DNA of 64,000 nt from Mucilaginibacter pankratovii (GTDB lineage: Bacteria > Bacteroidota > Bacteroidia > Sphingobacteriales > Sphingobacteriaceae), in assembly GCF_014773265.1 (NCBI RefSeq), contig NZ_JACWMY010000010.1, positions 124,001 through 188,000 on the forward strand. The letters are read 5' to 3'. The notes below the pieces were generated by a model. The model saw only the letters and a list, made by a program, of their open reading frames with translations. It was not told the DNA's origin and did no database searches. Below, piece by piece: positions 1 through 8,881 of this stretch; position 1 is the first letter of the stretch; each line of letters begins with the position of its first letter. The translations under genes were made by a program, and so were the position numbers.

Positions 1-652
1 TATTAAAGATACCGGTGGTAAAGCCTTTGCCCACCAATGCGATGTGAGTAAGGAAGATGAGGTGAAAGCCATGTTTGCCACCGCTATTAAAAAGTACGGT
101 ACGGTAGATATCCTGGTGAACAACGCCGGCCTGCAAAAGGATTCGAAATTTGTGGATATGACGCTGGAACAATGGAACACCGTTATCAGCATTAACCTTA
201 CCGGGCAGTTCCTGTGCTCACGCGAGGCCGCCAAAGAGTTCATCAAAAGGGGAATGGTTAAAAAGCGGAGCGCTGCCGCCGGCAAGATCATTTGTATGAG
301 CAGCGTTCACGAGATCATCCCCTGGGCGGGGCATGTAAACTACGCGGCCAGCAAAGGAGGCGTAAGTATGTTTATGAAAAGCATAGCGCAGGAACTGGCA
401 CCACATCAGATCCGCGTAGTAGGTATTGCCCCGGGCGCCATACAAACACCTATAAATAAGCCTGCCTGGGAAACTCCGGCGGCGCTGAACAAGTTATTAG
501 ACCTCATCCCTTATAACCGTATAGGCCAGCCCGGCGATGTTGGAAAACTGGCCGCCTGGCTGGCTTCCGATGATGCGGATTACATTACCGGCACCACTAT
601 TTTTGTGGATGGGGGCATGGCTTTATACCCGGGCTTTGCCGATAATGGCTAA
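1..652 (+). CDS. SDR family oxidoreductase, C-terminal part (5' end outside window)
   Basis: Classical short-chain dehydrogenase/reductase, likely of the glucose 1-dehydrogenase/3-oxoacyl-ACP reductase type. The reading frame is open from the first base, and the usual pre-NNAG segment (HQCDVSKEDEV) is present, so the Rossmann GxxxGxG start lies upstream of the window. Visible landmarks are NNAG, the catalytic Ser (CMSSVHE) and the YAASK catalytic pair, then PGAIQTPI and the C-terminal TGTTIFVDGG typical of the fold. The chain ends at 652. A GTG at 44 could be mistaken for a start but lies inside a conserved strand. NAD(P)-dependent oxidation of a sugar or alcohol is likely; the substrate cannot be told. 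Confidence 0.93.
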   Translation, partial: IKDTGGKAFAHQCDVSKEDEVKAMFATAIKKYGTVDILVNNAGLQKDSKFVDMTLEQWNTVISINLTGQFLCSREAAKEFIKRGMVKKRSAAAGKIICMSSVHEIIPWAGHVNYAASKGGVSMFMKSIAQELAPHQIRVVGIAPGAIQTPINKPAWETPAALNKLLDLIPYNRIGQPGDVGKLAAWLASDDADYITGTTIFVDGGMALYPGFADNG

Positions 653-860
653 AAATTAGCTATAAATACCTCCTTTTGTCAGGAAAATGTCACAAACAAT
701 GGGTTTTTCCATTCAAATTTTACTTAGTGTACTTTTTACAATAAGTATATCATGTTTTTATTGACATATTGTAAATTACACACTAAGTATCGTCTATATT
801 TTTTACATTTTTATATTATTGGCGCTTTGCTTATGATATATTCATAAAAATTGGCAATAA

Positions 861-892
861 TTTTGAATATATTCAACTGTACCGTACTTTTG
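861..892 (+). promoter_or_regulatory. Bacteroidota-type promoter of the 936 gene
   Basis: TTTTG at 861-865 and TACTTTTG at 885-892 match the -33 TTTG / -7 TAnnTTTG pattern of the Bacteroidota primary sigma factor with a 19-nt spacer. The start codon follows 44 nt later. Confidence 0.6.
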
Positions 893-935
893 TTATGTAA
901 ATTAAAATATAAAACAATACAAAATAAAAAACAAC

Positions 936-1412
936 ATGAAAAAGATATTTGTAACCATCGCAATCGCTGCCAGCTTGTTTACTACTAACATATATGCTGC
1001 AACCAGCGCAACAAAAACTGATGACGGTACCGAGAATGTTTCTTACGCTGCCATCCTTAAATTCAACAACGATTTCGCAAGAGCAGAAAACGCTACCTGG
1101 AAAGTTAGCGCTAACTTCCAAAAAGTAACTTTTACTTTGGATGATGTAAAAATGTCTGCTTTCTACAACCTGCGCGGCGAGTTGATCGGTGTAACTCAGA
1201 ATGTACAATTCAAAGCATTGCCTGAGAAAGCTAAGAAAGAAATCGCTACTAAATACGAAGGTTACTTCGCTAAAGAAGTTATCAAATTAGAAACCGGCGA
1301 CGATACCTTTGAAAACACTGTTTACTTTGTAGATCTGGCTAAAGACGGTAAAGAATTTTTAGTAAGGGTAACCCCATCTGCAGGCGTTTACTTCTTCCAG
1401 GACGTAAAATAA
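936..1412 (+). CDS. Secreted PepSY-like small protein
   Basis: A 158-residue protein with a clear Sec signal peptide (MKKIFVTIAIAASLFTTNIYA, cleavage about residue 21). The mature part has a repeated alpha/beta pattern (WKVSANFQKVTFTLDD, AFYNLRGELIGVT, YFVDLAKDGKEFLVRV) like the PepSY-like/DUF2874 putative beta-lactamase-inhibitor group common in Bacteroidota; that assignment comes from pattern, not from a search. It is monocistronic with its own promoter and a strong terminator. Codon use is that of a highly expressed gene (GCT, AAA, GGT rich). Probably an abundant periplasmic protein; function unknown. Confidence 0.85.
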   Translation: MKKIFVTIAIAASLFTTNIYAATSATKTDDGTENVSYAAILKFNNDFARAENATWKVSANFQKVTFTLDDVKMSAFYNLRGELIGVTQNVQFKALPEKAKKEIATKYEGYFAKEVIKLETGDDTFENTVYFVDLAKDGKEFLVRVTPSAGVYFFQDVK

Positions 1413-1440
1413 TTATTAAAACAACCTTAAAATTGTTTAA

Positions 1441-1475
1441 CCATAAAGGCCACCCAATAGGGTGGCTTTTATGGT
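1441..1475 (+). terminator. Intrinsic terminator after the 936 gene
   Basis: A 15-bp stem, CCATAAAGGCCACCC with GGGTGGCTTTTATGG (one G-T pair), around an AATA loop, followed by a T-rich stretch. Confidence 0.85.
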
Positions 1476-1656
1476 TTTAACCCTTTATTTACATTTCTTT
1501 AACCTCTATAAATAATTTTATTTGGTTATTAATAATTTTATATATTTGAAAAGATAGTTGTACATTCTATAATTGATTATTAAACCATTTTTATACTCAG
1601 TTGAATTACTTACTGATCGGCTAAACAAATTTTTTAATACGATTATACCAATTATT

Positions 1657-1854
1657 ATGAAAACTGGAAAAGTAAAATGGTTTAACACCCAAAAAGGTTA
1701 CGGCTTTATTGTTACCGACGACGGTAAAGATCTGTTTGTTCACTTTAAGGATGTACAGGGCGGTGTAAACGCCATTAAAGATAACGATAGCGTAGAATAC
1801 GATGTTGAAGAAGGCAGAAAAGGTTTACAGGCCGTAAATGTTAAAAAAGTTTAA
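1657..1854 (+). CDS. Cold-shock domain protein (CspA family)
   Basis: A 65-residue single cold-shock domain. It starts MKTGKVKWFNTQKGYGFI and carries RNP1 (KGYGFI) and RNP2 (LFVHF), the surface that binds single-stranded RNA/DNA. An in-frame ATG at 1573 would add 28 residues without family support; 1657 gives the standard Csp length and N-terminus. The AT-rich region between the upstream terminator and 1657 is probably a long 5' leader, as is usual for csp genes whose mRNA structure responds to temperature. It acts as an RNA chaperone in the cytoplasm. Monocistronic, with a terminator just downstream. Confidence 0.95.
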   Translation: MKTGKVKWFNTQKGYGFIVTDDGKDLFVHFKDVQGGVNAIKDNDSVEYDVEEGRKGLQAVNVKKV

Positions 1855-1873
1855 TCAACAGCAACTATATTAT

Positions 1874-1902
1874 AAAACCTCTGTGTAAACAGGGGTTTTT
1901 TT
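1874..1902 (+). terminator. Intrinsic terminator of the csp gene
   Basis: Stem AAAACCTCTG / CAGGGGTTTT with loop TGTAAA, then a T tract. Confidence 0.85.
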
Positions 1903-1973
1903 ATGTAAAAAAATTAGGCAACATTGCCTGCTTTATCTACATTAGCCACACCAATTATAACTCCTGATCCGTC

Positions 1974-3218
1974 ATGACTGATACTGCTCCTGCAAAACTT
2001 ACCAAAAATGTTGTTTTCCTGGTAATTGTGGCCTCATTGGGTTACTTTGTTGATATATATGATCTGTTGGTGTTCTCCATTGTGCGTAAGGCCAGTCTGC
2101 ACGATATTGGCGTTGCCGATGCAGATATGCTTTCCAAAGGTCAGTTCATCATCAATGTACAAATGTTTGGTTTACTGCTGGGTGGTTTGCTTTGGGGTAT
2201 CATGGGGGATAAATTGGGGCGCATAAAAGTACTGTTCGGTTCCATCTTGCTTTACTCCATAGCCAATTTTGCCAACGCCTACGCGTACGATGTTAATTCT
2301 TACGCGCTTATCCGCTTTATTGCCGGCATTGGCCTGGCGGGAGAACTTGGGGCAGGTATCACCCTTGTATCGGAAACTTTAAGTAAAGAAAAACGCGGCT
2401 ACGGCACCATGATCGTAGCGGTAGTGGGTTTATTTGGCGCTGCTGCGGCCTATGCTGTGGCCAAGTACGGCTGGCAAACCGCCTATATGGTTGGCGGCGG
2501 ATTGGGGATCTTATTATTGCTGCTTCGCGTGGGCACTTTCGAATCGGGCATGTTTAAAAACGTACAGGAAAGTAAAGTATCCAAAGGTAATTTCCTGATG
2601 CTTTTTACTGATTTTAAGCGCTTCAAAAAATACCTTTACTGCATTTTAATAGGTGCGCCGCTATGGTATGTAGTGGGTGTACTGGTAACTTTTTCACCCG
2701 AATTTGGTGTTGCTTTAAAATCTAAAGAAGTTTTAAGCGCCGGCGAAGGAGTGCTTTATACCTACATAGGCATCGCTATCGGCGATATATTTGCCGGCCT
2801 GCTGGCCCAGGTAACCCGCTCGCGTAAGCTAACCATGATGGTTTTCCTACTGTTGTCGCTTGTTAGCGCCTTTGTGTATCTGCGGTCGGAAGGAATCACC
2901 CACGATAAGTTTGTATGGATCTGTTTCTTTATGGGTTGCACCGTGGGCTATTGGGCAACCTTTGTAACCATTGCTGCAGAACAGTTTGGCACCAATATAC
3001 GCGCTACGGTAACCACCACCGTGCCCAACTTTGTGCGTGGTTCACTTATCCCTATTACTATGGCATTTAATGCGTTAAAGGCCAATTATGGGATGATAAC
3101 CAGCGGATATATCATGATGGTCATCTTAACCGTGATAGCGCTGTTCTCGTTAAGCCAGTTAAAAGAGACTTTTGGCAAGGATTTAAATTACATTGAAGAA
3201 GAAGCCGGAATAAGTTAA
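1974..3218 (+). CDS. MFS transporter
   Basis: A 414-residue major facilitator superfamily permease with about 12 predicted membrane segments. The helix 2-3 loop carries the family signature (GLLLGGLLWGIMGDKLGRIKVL, near residues 68-88). The first helices contain DIYDLLVFSIV, a pattern of sugar-phosphate/metabolite-proton symporters (SP/MHS-like). Helix 5 has GELGAGITLVSE, typical of the same group. It is an inner-membrane secondary transporter; the substrate is unknown, with organic acids or sugars likely. No operon partner: hemF follows after about 100 nt with its own start region. Confidence 0.88.
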   Translation: MTDTAPAKLTKNVVFLVIVASLGYFVDIYDLLVFSIVRKASLHDIGVADADMLSKGQFIINVQMFGLLLGGLLWGIMGDKLGRIKVLFGSILLYSIANFANAYAYDVNSYALIRFIAGIGLAGELGAGITLVSETLSKEKRGYGTMIVAVVGLFGAAAAYAVAKYGWQTAYMVGGGLGILLLLLRVGTFESGMFKNVQESKVSKGNFLMLFTDFKRFKKYLYCILIGAPLWYVVGVLVTFSPEFGVALKSKEVLSAGEGVLYTYIGIAIGDIFAGLLAQVTRSRKLTMMVFLLLSLVSAFVYLRSEGITHDKFVWICFFMGCTVGYWATFVTIAAEQFGTNIRATVTTTVPNFVRGSLIPITMAFNALKANYGMITSGYIMMVILTVIALFSLSQLKETFGKDLNYIEEEAGIS

Positions 3219-3316
3219 GATTAATTAGTGATTAAGATCATGTTTAGCTTAATCAATACTTTGTTTAGTTTTGCTGTTGTGAAACACCAATTCACTAAAT
3301 CAATAATTTAAAATTA

Positions 3317-4225
3317 ATGATTAGTAAAGAACAAATAGCTGCAGGTTACCGCGAAATACAGGACGAGATATGTGCAGCCCTGGAGGCTACCGACGGGCTG
3401 GCCAAATTTGAAGAAGAACTTTGGGAACGCGAAGGGGGAGGCGGTGGCCGTACCCGCATTATCCAAAACGGAAATATATTTGAAAAAGGGGGCGTTAATT
3501 TCTCCGCGGTGCATGGCAAACTGCCGCACACCATGAAGAAAGCACTGAATGTAGAACAGGAAGATTTCTTTGCTACCGGCATTTCCATTGTGATACACCC
3601 CAACCACCCGCTGGTGCCTATCATCCACATGAACATACGGTATTTTGAGATGCCAACCGAAACCGGCGAAACGCCTATGCACTGGTTTGGCGGGGGCATA
3701 GACCTTACGCCGCATTATGTGGTAGATGAAGATGCCCGGTTCTTCCACCAGCAAATAAAGAACGTGTGCGACCATTTTAACGATGAGTTTTACCATCGCT
3801 TTAAGGTGTGGGCCGATGACTACTTCTTTATTAAGCACCGCGACGAAACCCGCGGAATAGGCGGCATTTTTTACGACAGGCTTACTGCCAACGAAGAAAT
3901 GAACTGGGAGATGATCTTCGAATTTTCTAAAGTACTGGGGCGCTCGTTTATCCCAACCTATACCGAGCTGGTGAACCGCAGCCGCTACAAAGAATTTACG
4001 CCGGAGCAGCAGCAATGGCAATACCAGCGCCGCAGCCGTTATACCGAATTTAACCTGGTGTACGATGCCGGCACCCGTTTCGGGCTGGAAACTAACGGCC
4101 GTATCGAATCGATACTGATGAGCCTGCCGCCAACCGCCAAATGGGTGTATGATTACCATGCTCAACCGGGAAGCGAAGAAGAACGTACCTTATCATTACT
4201 TAAAAAGGGGATTAATTGGGTTTAG
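3317..4225 (+). CDS. hemF: Oxygen-dependent coproporphyrinogen III oxidase
   Basis: A 302-residue HemF. It catalyses the O2-dependent oxidative decarboxylation of coproporphyrinogen III to protoporphyrinogen IX in haem synthesis, in the cytoplasm. Family landmarks: GGGGGRTRIIQNGNIFEKGGVN near residues 34-55, SIVIHPNHPLVPIIHMNIRYFE, WFGGGIDLTPHYV and the C-terminal YNLVYDAGTRFGL-like block. The full family length is present. The end overlaps by 10 nt a small membrane-protein gene starting TTG at 4216, which suggests translational coupling. Confidence 0.96.
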   Translation: MISKEQIAAGYREIQDEICAALEATDGLAKFEEELWEREGGGGGRTRIIQNGNIFEKGGVNFSAVHGKLPHTMKKALNVEQEDFFATGISIVIHPNHPLVPIIHMNIRYFEMPTETGETPMHWFGGGIDLTPHYVVDEDARFFHQQIKNVCDHFNDEFYHRFKVWADDYFFIKHRDETRGIGGIFYDRLTANEEMNWEMIFEFSKVLGRSFIPTYTELVNRSRYKEFTPEQQQWQYQRRSRYTEFNLVYDAGTRFGLETNGRIESILMSLPPTAKWVYDYHAQPGSEEERTLSLLKKGINWV

Positions 4226-4506
4226 ACGTTCCAAAATTGCGCATCAATGGCCTGGCATTGCTCCTTTACTCGGTGGCAGTATACTCCGCGTTATTATTTT
4301 TCAAGGATAAAGGGATCGTATTTGACCTTTTAATGGCTTCATGCCTTATTTTTGGTGGTTTTAGCATTGCGATGATTGTTCGGGCATACAGAGCTTATCT
4401 CGACGACGCTTTTTCGGCAAGAAACTCCTACGCAATTTTGATAACTCTGTCATTGATACTTTTGTTTATATCCTTTCGTTCAATGCTTTTTACTGTACAA
4501 TGTTAA
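4216..4506 (+). CDS. Small membrane protein, unknown
   Basis: A 96-residue hydrophobic protein with about three membrane segments (GLALLLYSVAVYSALLFF, LMASCLIFGGFSIAMIV, YAILITLSLILLFISF). No family is recognised. The start chosen is the TTG inside the hemF stop region, because no ATG lies upstream of the first helix and this overlap would couple it to hemF; the start is uncertain. Its stop overlaps the ATG of the next gene (ATGTTAA), so the three genes form one tightly packed unit. Confidence 0.6.
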   Translation: MGLDVPKLRINGLALLLYSVAVYSALLFFKDKGIVFDLLMASCLIFGGFSIAMIVRAYRAYLDDAFSARNSYAILITLSLILLFISFRSMLFTVQC

Positions 4507-4904
4507 CGCTACGAAAAATTGTTTTATTAATTTGTCCACTTGCACTGCTCAGCGCGTCCGCTGTCCACTCGTTAGAAGGTACTTATATTTACGCGGGCGG
4601 CGTTTACAACAACAAGGTTGAGTCCGCTTCCAAAGAGTATAAATTGCAACGCAGATATAACGACGAGGAGTACGAAGCCACCTTTATAGAACCGGGACAG
4701 GATACTATCGTTTACGAACAGGGTAAATACAATCTGCAGGACACTACTTGTTTTGAAACGCAAACCTATAGCCGAGAACCCTCTAAAACCCTCAATATCA
4801 CGGTGCCCTATGTGTACAGCATCAGCCACGACACGCTCACGTTTACCGGCAAATTACCCAATGGCACAACCGTGCGGGAATACTGGAAAAAGGTAAAGCT
4901 CTAA
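4500..4904 (+). CDS. Secreted small protein, unknown
   Basis: A 134-residue protein with a signal peptide (MLTLRKIVLLICPLALLSASAVHS). The mature part is a small beta-rich domain (LEGTYIYAGGVYNN, KEYKLQRRYNDEEYEATFIEPG, YVYSISHDTLTFTGKLPNGTTVREYWKKVKL), resembling the lipocalin-like or DUF4488-type periplasmic domains of Bacteroidota, though not identified with confidence. Its ATG overlaps the stop of the preceding membrane-protein gene. Function unknown. Confidence 0.72.
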   Translation: MLTLRKIVLLICPLALLSASAVHSLEGTYIYAGGVYNNKVESASKEYKLQRRYNDEEYEATFIEPGQDTIVYEQGKYNLQDTTCFETQTYSREPSKTLNITVPYVYSISHDTLTFTGKLPNGTTVREYWKKVKL

Positions 4905-4980
4905 ACCTTTTCTGTAACATATTTTTGACCTGTTTTTTAACCCTAAAACGTTAAAAAAGGGGCCGAATGTTAGTAAAAAA

Positions 4981-5012
4981 TTGGCCCGTTGCCATATAAA
5001 TTCTTAACTTCG
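4981..5012 (+). promoter_or_regulatory. Putative gyrA promoter
   Basis: TTG at 4981 and TAACTTCG at 5005-5012 form a weak match to the Bacteroidota promoter, 65 nt before the gyrA ATG. Confidence 0.4.
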
Positions 5013-5077
5013 CAGGTCGTATAAAAAAACCAATTTTACACGCAAAAACTGATTATATTTTCCACTAAGAAAAACAA

Positions 5078-7705
5078 ATGGCTGAAGAGACAGAAAACGA
5101 TAATCCGCAAAAAGAAGACAGAATAATTTCGATAAATATTGATGAGGAAATGCGATCGGCTTACATTGATTATTCAATGTCGGTTATTGTATCCCGGGCA
5201 CTTCCCGATGTTCGCGACGGTTTAAAACCGGTACACAGGCGCGTATTGTATGGCATGCTCGATCTGGGTTTGTACAACAACAAGCCTTACAAAAAATCTG
5301 CACGTATAGTAGGTGAGGTACTGGGTAAATATCACCCGCATGGCGATACTTCGGTATACGATGCCATGGTGCGTATGGCGCAGGACTGGAGCCTGAGGTA
5401 CCCATTTGTGGAGGGCCAGGGTAACTATGGTTCGATAGATGGTGACCAGCCCGCGGCAATGCGTTACACCGAGGCAAGGCTCGAAAAAATTGCCGAGGAA
5501 ATGCTGGCCGATATCAACAAAGATACCATCGATTTCCAGCTGAACTTTGACGACTCGCTGCACGAGCCAACCGTTTTACCTGCCAAATTCCCTAACCTTT
5601 TGGTTAACGGTGCAAGCGGTATTGCGGTAGGTATGGCCACCAACATGGCGCCGCATAACCTATCAGAAATTGTTGACGCTACCATTGCGCTGATAAATAA
5701 CCGCAACATAGAGATATCGGAACTGATGACCTATGTTAAAGGCCCCGATTTCCCTACAGGTGGTATCATCTACGGTTTTGAAGGCCCGCGCCAGGCATTG
5801 GAAACAGGCCGCGGCCGTATTGTTATTCGCTCGCGCGCCGAAATTGAAACTTACAATGGCGAACGCGAACGCATCATTGTTACCGAAGTGCCTTACCAGG
5901 TGAACAAAGCGCTGATGATTGAGCGTACCGCCGAACTGGTGAATGATAAGAAAATTGAAGGTATCACCGCTATCCGCGATGAAAGTAACCGCGAGGGGAT
6001 CCGCGTGGTGTACGAAATAAAACGCGACGCTAACGCCGCTATCGTACTAAACAACCTGTACAAGTACACCGCCCTGCAAACATCGTTCAGCGTGAATAAT
6101 ATTGCGCTGGTACATGGCAGGCCAATGATGCTGAACCTGAGGGATCTGATCCATCATTTTGTTGAGCACAGGCACGAGGTGGTTATCCGCCGTACCAAGT
6201 ACGAACTGGCAGAAGCCGAAAAACGCGCGCATATCCTGGAAGGTTTGCTGATAGCGCTCGATCATATTGAGGAGGTTATCCGCCTTATTCGCGCCTCATC
6301 CACACCAGACGAAGCACGCGAAGGCTTAATGGCCAATTTCGCTTTAAGCGATATCCAGGCACGCGCCATTTTGGATATGACCTTAAGGCGTTTAACCGGC
6401 CTGGAGCGTGATAAGATCAAAGACGAATACGATGCTTTGATGAAAACCATCGATTACTTAAAATCTATCCTTGCAGATGAAGGCCTGCGGATGCAGATCA
6501 TCAAAGACGAATTATTAGACATCAAAGCTAAATACGGCGATGAGCGTAAAACCGAAATGGTACACTCATCGGCAGAGATGCAAACCGAAGACTTTATTGA
6601 AGATGAAGATGTGGTGATCACCATCTCGCGCGAAGGATACATCAAACGTACTTCGCTTACCGAATACCGCAGGCAGGGCAGGGGTGGTAAAGGCAGCTTA
6701 GGCAGTAACAGCCGCGATGCCGACTTTATTGAGCACCTGTTCATCGCCTCTAACCATAACTACATGCTGTTCTTTACCGAGAGCGGGCAGTGTTTCTGGT
6801 TACGTGTATTCGAAATTCCGGAAGGAACGCGTACTTCTAAAGGCCGTGCTATCCAAAATATCATCAATATCCCTAAAGAGGAAAACATTAAAGCTTACAT
6901 CAAGCTAAAATCGCTGAAGGATAAAGATTACCTGGAGAACAACTTCATTATTATGTGTACCAAAAAAGGTGTTATCAAAAAAACATCTTTAGAGGCATAT
7001 TCACGCCCGCGTGCAAATGGTATCAACGCTATCAACATCAACGAGGGCGACTCGCTGTTAGAAGCAACATTAACCACCGGCAGCAGCGAAATTGTTATGG
7101 CGCTGCAAAGCGGCCGTGCTATCCGCTTCAACGAATCTACCGTTAGGCCGATGGGGCGTACAGCTACAGGCGTACGCGGTATCAGCTTAGATAGCGATAA
7201 TGACGAAGTGGTTGGCATGATAGCTATCGACGATAAAGAAACTACCGTATTGGTGGTATCCGAAAAAGGTTACGGTAAACGTACCTATATCGACGATTAC
7301 CGTGTTACCAACCGTGGCGGTAAAGGCGTAAAAACGCTAAACGTTACCGAAAAAACCGGAAAACTTGTTGCCATAAAAGGTGTTACTGATAAAGAGGATC
7401 TGATGATCATCAACAAATCGGGTATCATCATTCGTATCGCCATCAGCGAGCTGCGTACTATGGGTCGCGCTACACAAGGTGTTAGACTAATTACATTGAA
7501 AGGTAATGACGAGATCGCTTCGGTAGCCAAGGTAGATCATGATGAGGACGAGGAACTGGATAATTCGGCAGTTGTTGCTGAAGACGGTACCGAAACCGCA
7601 GCATCAACCGACGCCGCACCGGCAGCCGAAACAGAAAGTACAGAACCAACTGATAATACCGATGCAGCAGGAGAGGAGCCTGAAGCAGACGACAAAACAG
7701 AATAA
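5078..7705 (+). CDS. gyrA: DNA gyrase subunit A
   Basis: An 875-residue GyrA, the breakage-reunion subunit that makes negative supercoils with GyrB. The quinolone-determining loop HPHGDTSVYD spans residues 86-95: Thr91 sits at the position of E. coli Ser83 and Asp95 at that of Asp87. The catalytic tyrosine is Tyr130 (AAMRYTE). The GyrA box that wraps DNA is present as QGRGGKG in the C-terminal domain, which marks it as gyrase rather than ParC. The six-blade C-terminal domain is followed by an acidic, Ala/Glu/Thr-rich tail of about 60 residues. A secreted TPR gene follows after 5 nt. Confidence 0.97.
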   Translation: MAEETENDNPQKEDRIISINIDEEMRSAYIDYSMSVIVSRALPDVRDGLKPVHRRVLYGMLDLGLYNNKPYKKSARIVGEVLGKYHPHGDTSVYDAMVRMAQDWSLRYPFVEGQGNYGSIDGDQPAAMRYTEARLEKIAEEMLADINKDTIDFQLNFDDSLHEPTVLPAKFPNLLVNGASGIAVGMATNMAPHNLSEIVDATIALINNRNIEISELMTYVKGPDFPTGGIIYGFEGPRQALETGRGRIVIRSRAEIETYNGERERIIVTEVPYQVNKALMIERTAELVNDKKIEGITAIRDESNREGIRVVYEIKRDANAAIVLNNLYKYTALQTSFSVNNIALVHGRPMMLNLRDLIHHFVEHRHEVVIRRTKYELAEAEKRAHILEGLLIALDHIEEVIRLIRASSTPDEAREGLMANFALSDIQARAILDMTLRRLTGLERDKIKDEYDALMKTIDYLKSILADEGLRMQIIKDELLDIKAKYGDERKTEMVHSSAEMQTEDFIEDEDVVITISREGYIKRTSLTEYRRQGRGGKGSLGSNSRDADFIEHLFIASNHNYMLFFTESGQCFWLRVFEIPEGTRTSKGRAIQNIINIPKEENIKAYIKLKSLKDKDYLENNFIIMCTKKGVIKKTSLEAYSRPRANGINAININEGDSLLEATLTTGSSEIVMALQSGRAIRFNESTVRPMGRTATGVRGISLDSDNDEVVGMIAIDDKETTVLVVSEKGYGKRTYIDDYRVTNRGGKGVKTLNVTEKTGKLVAIKGVTDKEDLMIINKSGIIIRIAISELRTMGRATQGVRLITLKGNDEIASVAKVDHDEDEELDNSAVVAEDGTETAASTDAAPAAETESTEPTDNTDAAGEEPEADDKTE

Positions 7706-7710
7706 AACTT

Positions 7711-8820
7711 ATGCAGCATAACCGTAAGATAATATTACTGGTTTTAGGGTTGTTTACTACATCTTTAGTTTCTGCACAGTCAGAAGCGCTAAAGGCAGTG
7801 GTAAACAACCTTGCTTTTTATAAGCAAAAAAACGACCTGGCATACCTTGCCCGGGCAAAAAAATCAGCCGATAGCTTAATTGTCACCAAGTCAGATTCAA
7901 GCGACCTCACAAAGAACGTTTACCGCCTCATTGTTTATTCGAGTATCCTCAACACGGATACTTTAAACAAGATGAACCAGCCCGAGACGTTTATCGATCA
8001 AACATCCGCCTTACTTGATAAACTCTCCGCCAGGCAAAAGGCCTATAAGTTTCAGCCTGAACTTGATTACTCCAGACGCTGCCTTACAAATGCTTATATC
8101 CGCAAAGGTTTTGCAGCTACCACCAATAACGATTTTGCCAAGGCTTCTGCTGCTTTTCAAAAAGCAAAAACCTACGCGCCTTCTTTTAAACCGGTAAACG
8201 CCTACATGGCTTATGCCAATAATAAACAGGGCAATTTGCAGGAAGCCGCCAAAAACTACAGCAATTTAATAGCTACCGACAGTACTAAGCTGGAGTATTT
8301 TCAAACAGCATCATCCATCTACAAATCAATTGGAGATACAGCCAGGGCGCTGCAAATTTTAAAGCGGGCACGTAAGATTTTGCCGACCGATAAGCAGTTG
8401 CTGCAGGATGAGGCCAATATTTATAATAACAAAAAGGACTATAAATCGTTAGAACCACTGATAGGGGCTTTGATAGACAATAATGCAAACAATGCTGATA
8501 TTACTTTTGTAGCTGCAAATTGCTACGATAATTTAAATCAGTACGATAAAGCAGAATCTTTATATCTTAGAGCCATTGAACTTAATGGTGCGGCTTACGA
8601 ACCGGTATTTAATCTCGGTTTACTTTATTTTAAAAAGAGCGCGCTAAAAGATAACGATGGTAAATACATTACAAGTGCCATCCTATGGCTGGAAAAAGCC
8701 AACGAAATGGCGCCGCGTGATAAAAACTGTTTGGCGCTTTTACAACTGGCTTACAAAAAAACAGGCAACCAAACCCAACTGGATAGGGTGAACAACAGAT
8801 TACAGCAAGTAACCAACTAA
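7711..8820 (+). CDS. Secreted tetratricopeptide-repeat protein
   Basis: A 369-residue exported protein with a signal peptide (ending VSAQ near residue 23) and several TPR units. Examples are NDFAKASAAFQKAKTYAPSF, GNLQEAAKNYSNLIATDS, GDTARALQILKRARKILP and NQYDKAESLYLRAIELNG. It starts 5 nt after gyrA and may be co-transcribed with it. It is probably a periplasmic scaffold. The next gene encodes a related protein, so the two may act as a pair; no specific role is known. Confidence 0.85.
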   Translation: MQHNRKIILLVLGLFTTSLVSAQSEALKAVVNNLAFYKQKNDLAYLARAKKSADSLIVTKSDSSDLTKNVYRLIVYSSILNTDTLNKMNQPETFIDQTSALLDKLSARQKAYKFQPELDYSRRCLTNAYIRKGFAATTNNDFAKASAAFQKAKTYAPSFKPVNAYMAYANNKQGNLQEAAKNYSNLIATDSTKLEYFQTASSIYKSIGDTARALQILKRARKILPTDKQLLQDEANIYNNKKDYKSLEPLIGALIDNNANNADITFVAANCYDNLNQYDKAESLYLRAIELNGAAYEPVFNLGLLYFKKSALKDNDGKYITSAILWLEKANEMAPRDKNCLALLQLAYKKTGNQTQLDRVNNRLQQVTN

Positions 8821-8881
8821 ACATGAATAGCCGCCCCCCGAGGCCGCAGGTTCATACACTTAAATACAAAAACTATTTAAA

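Noticed and set aside
3314..4165. Long minus-strand reading frame opposite hemF
   Set aside because: It is antisense to a fully conserved HemF and has no recognisable protein features.
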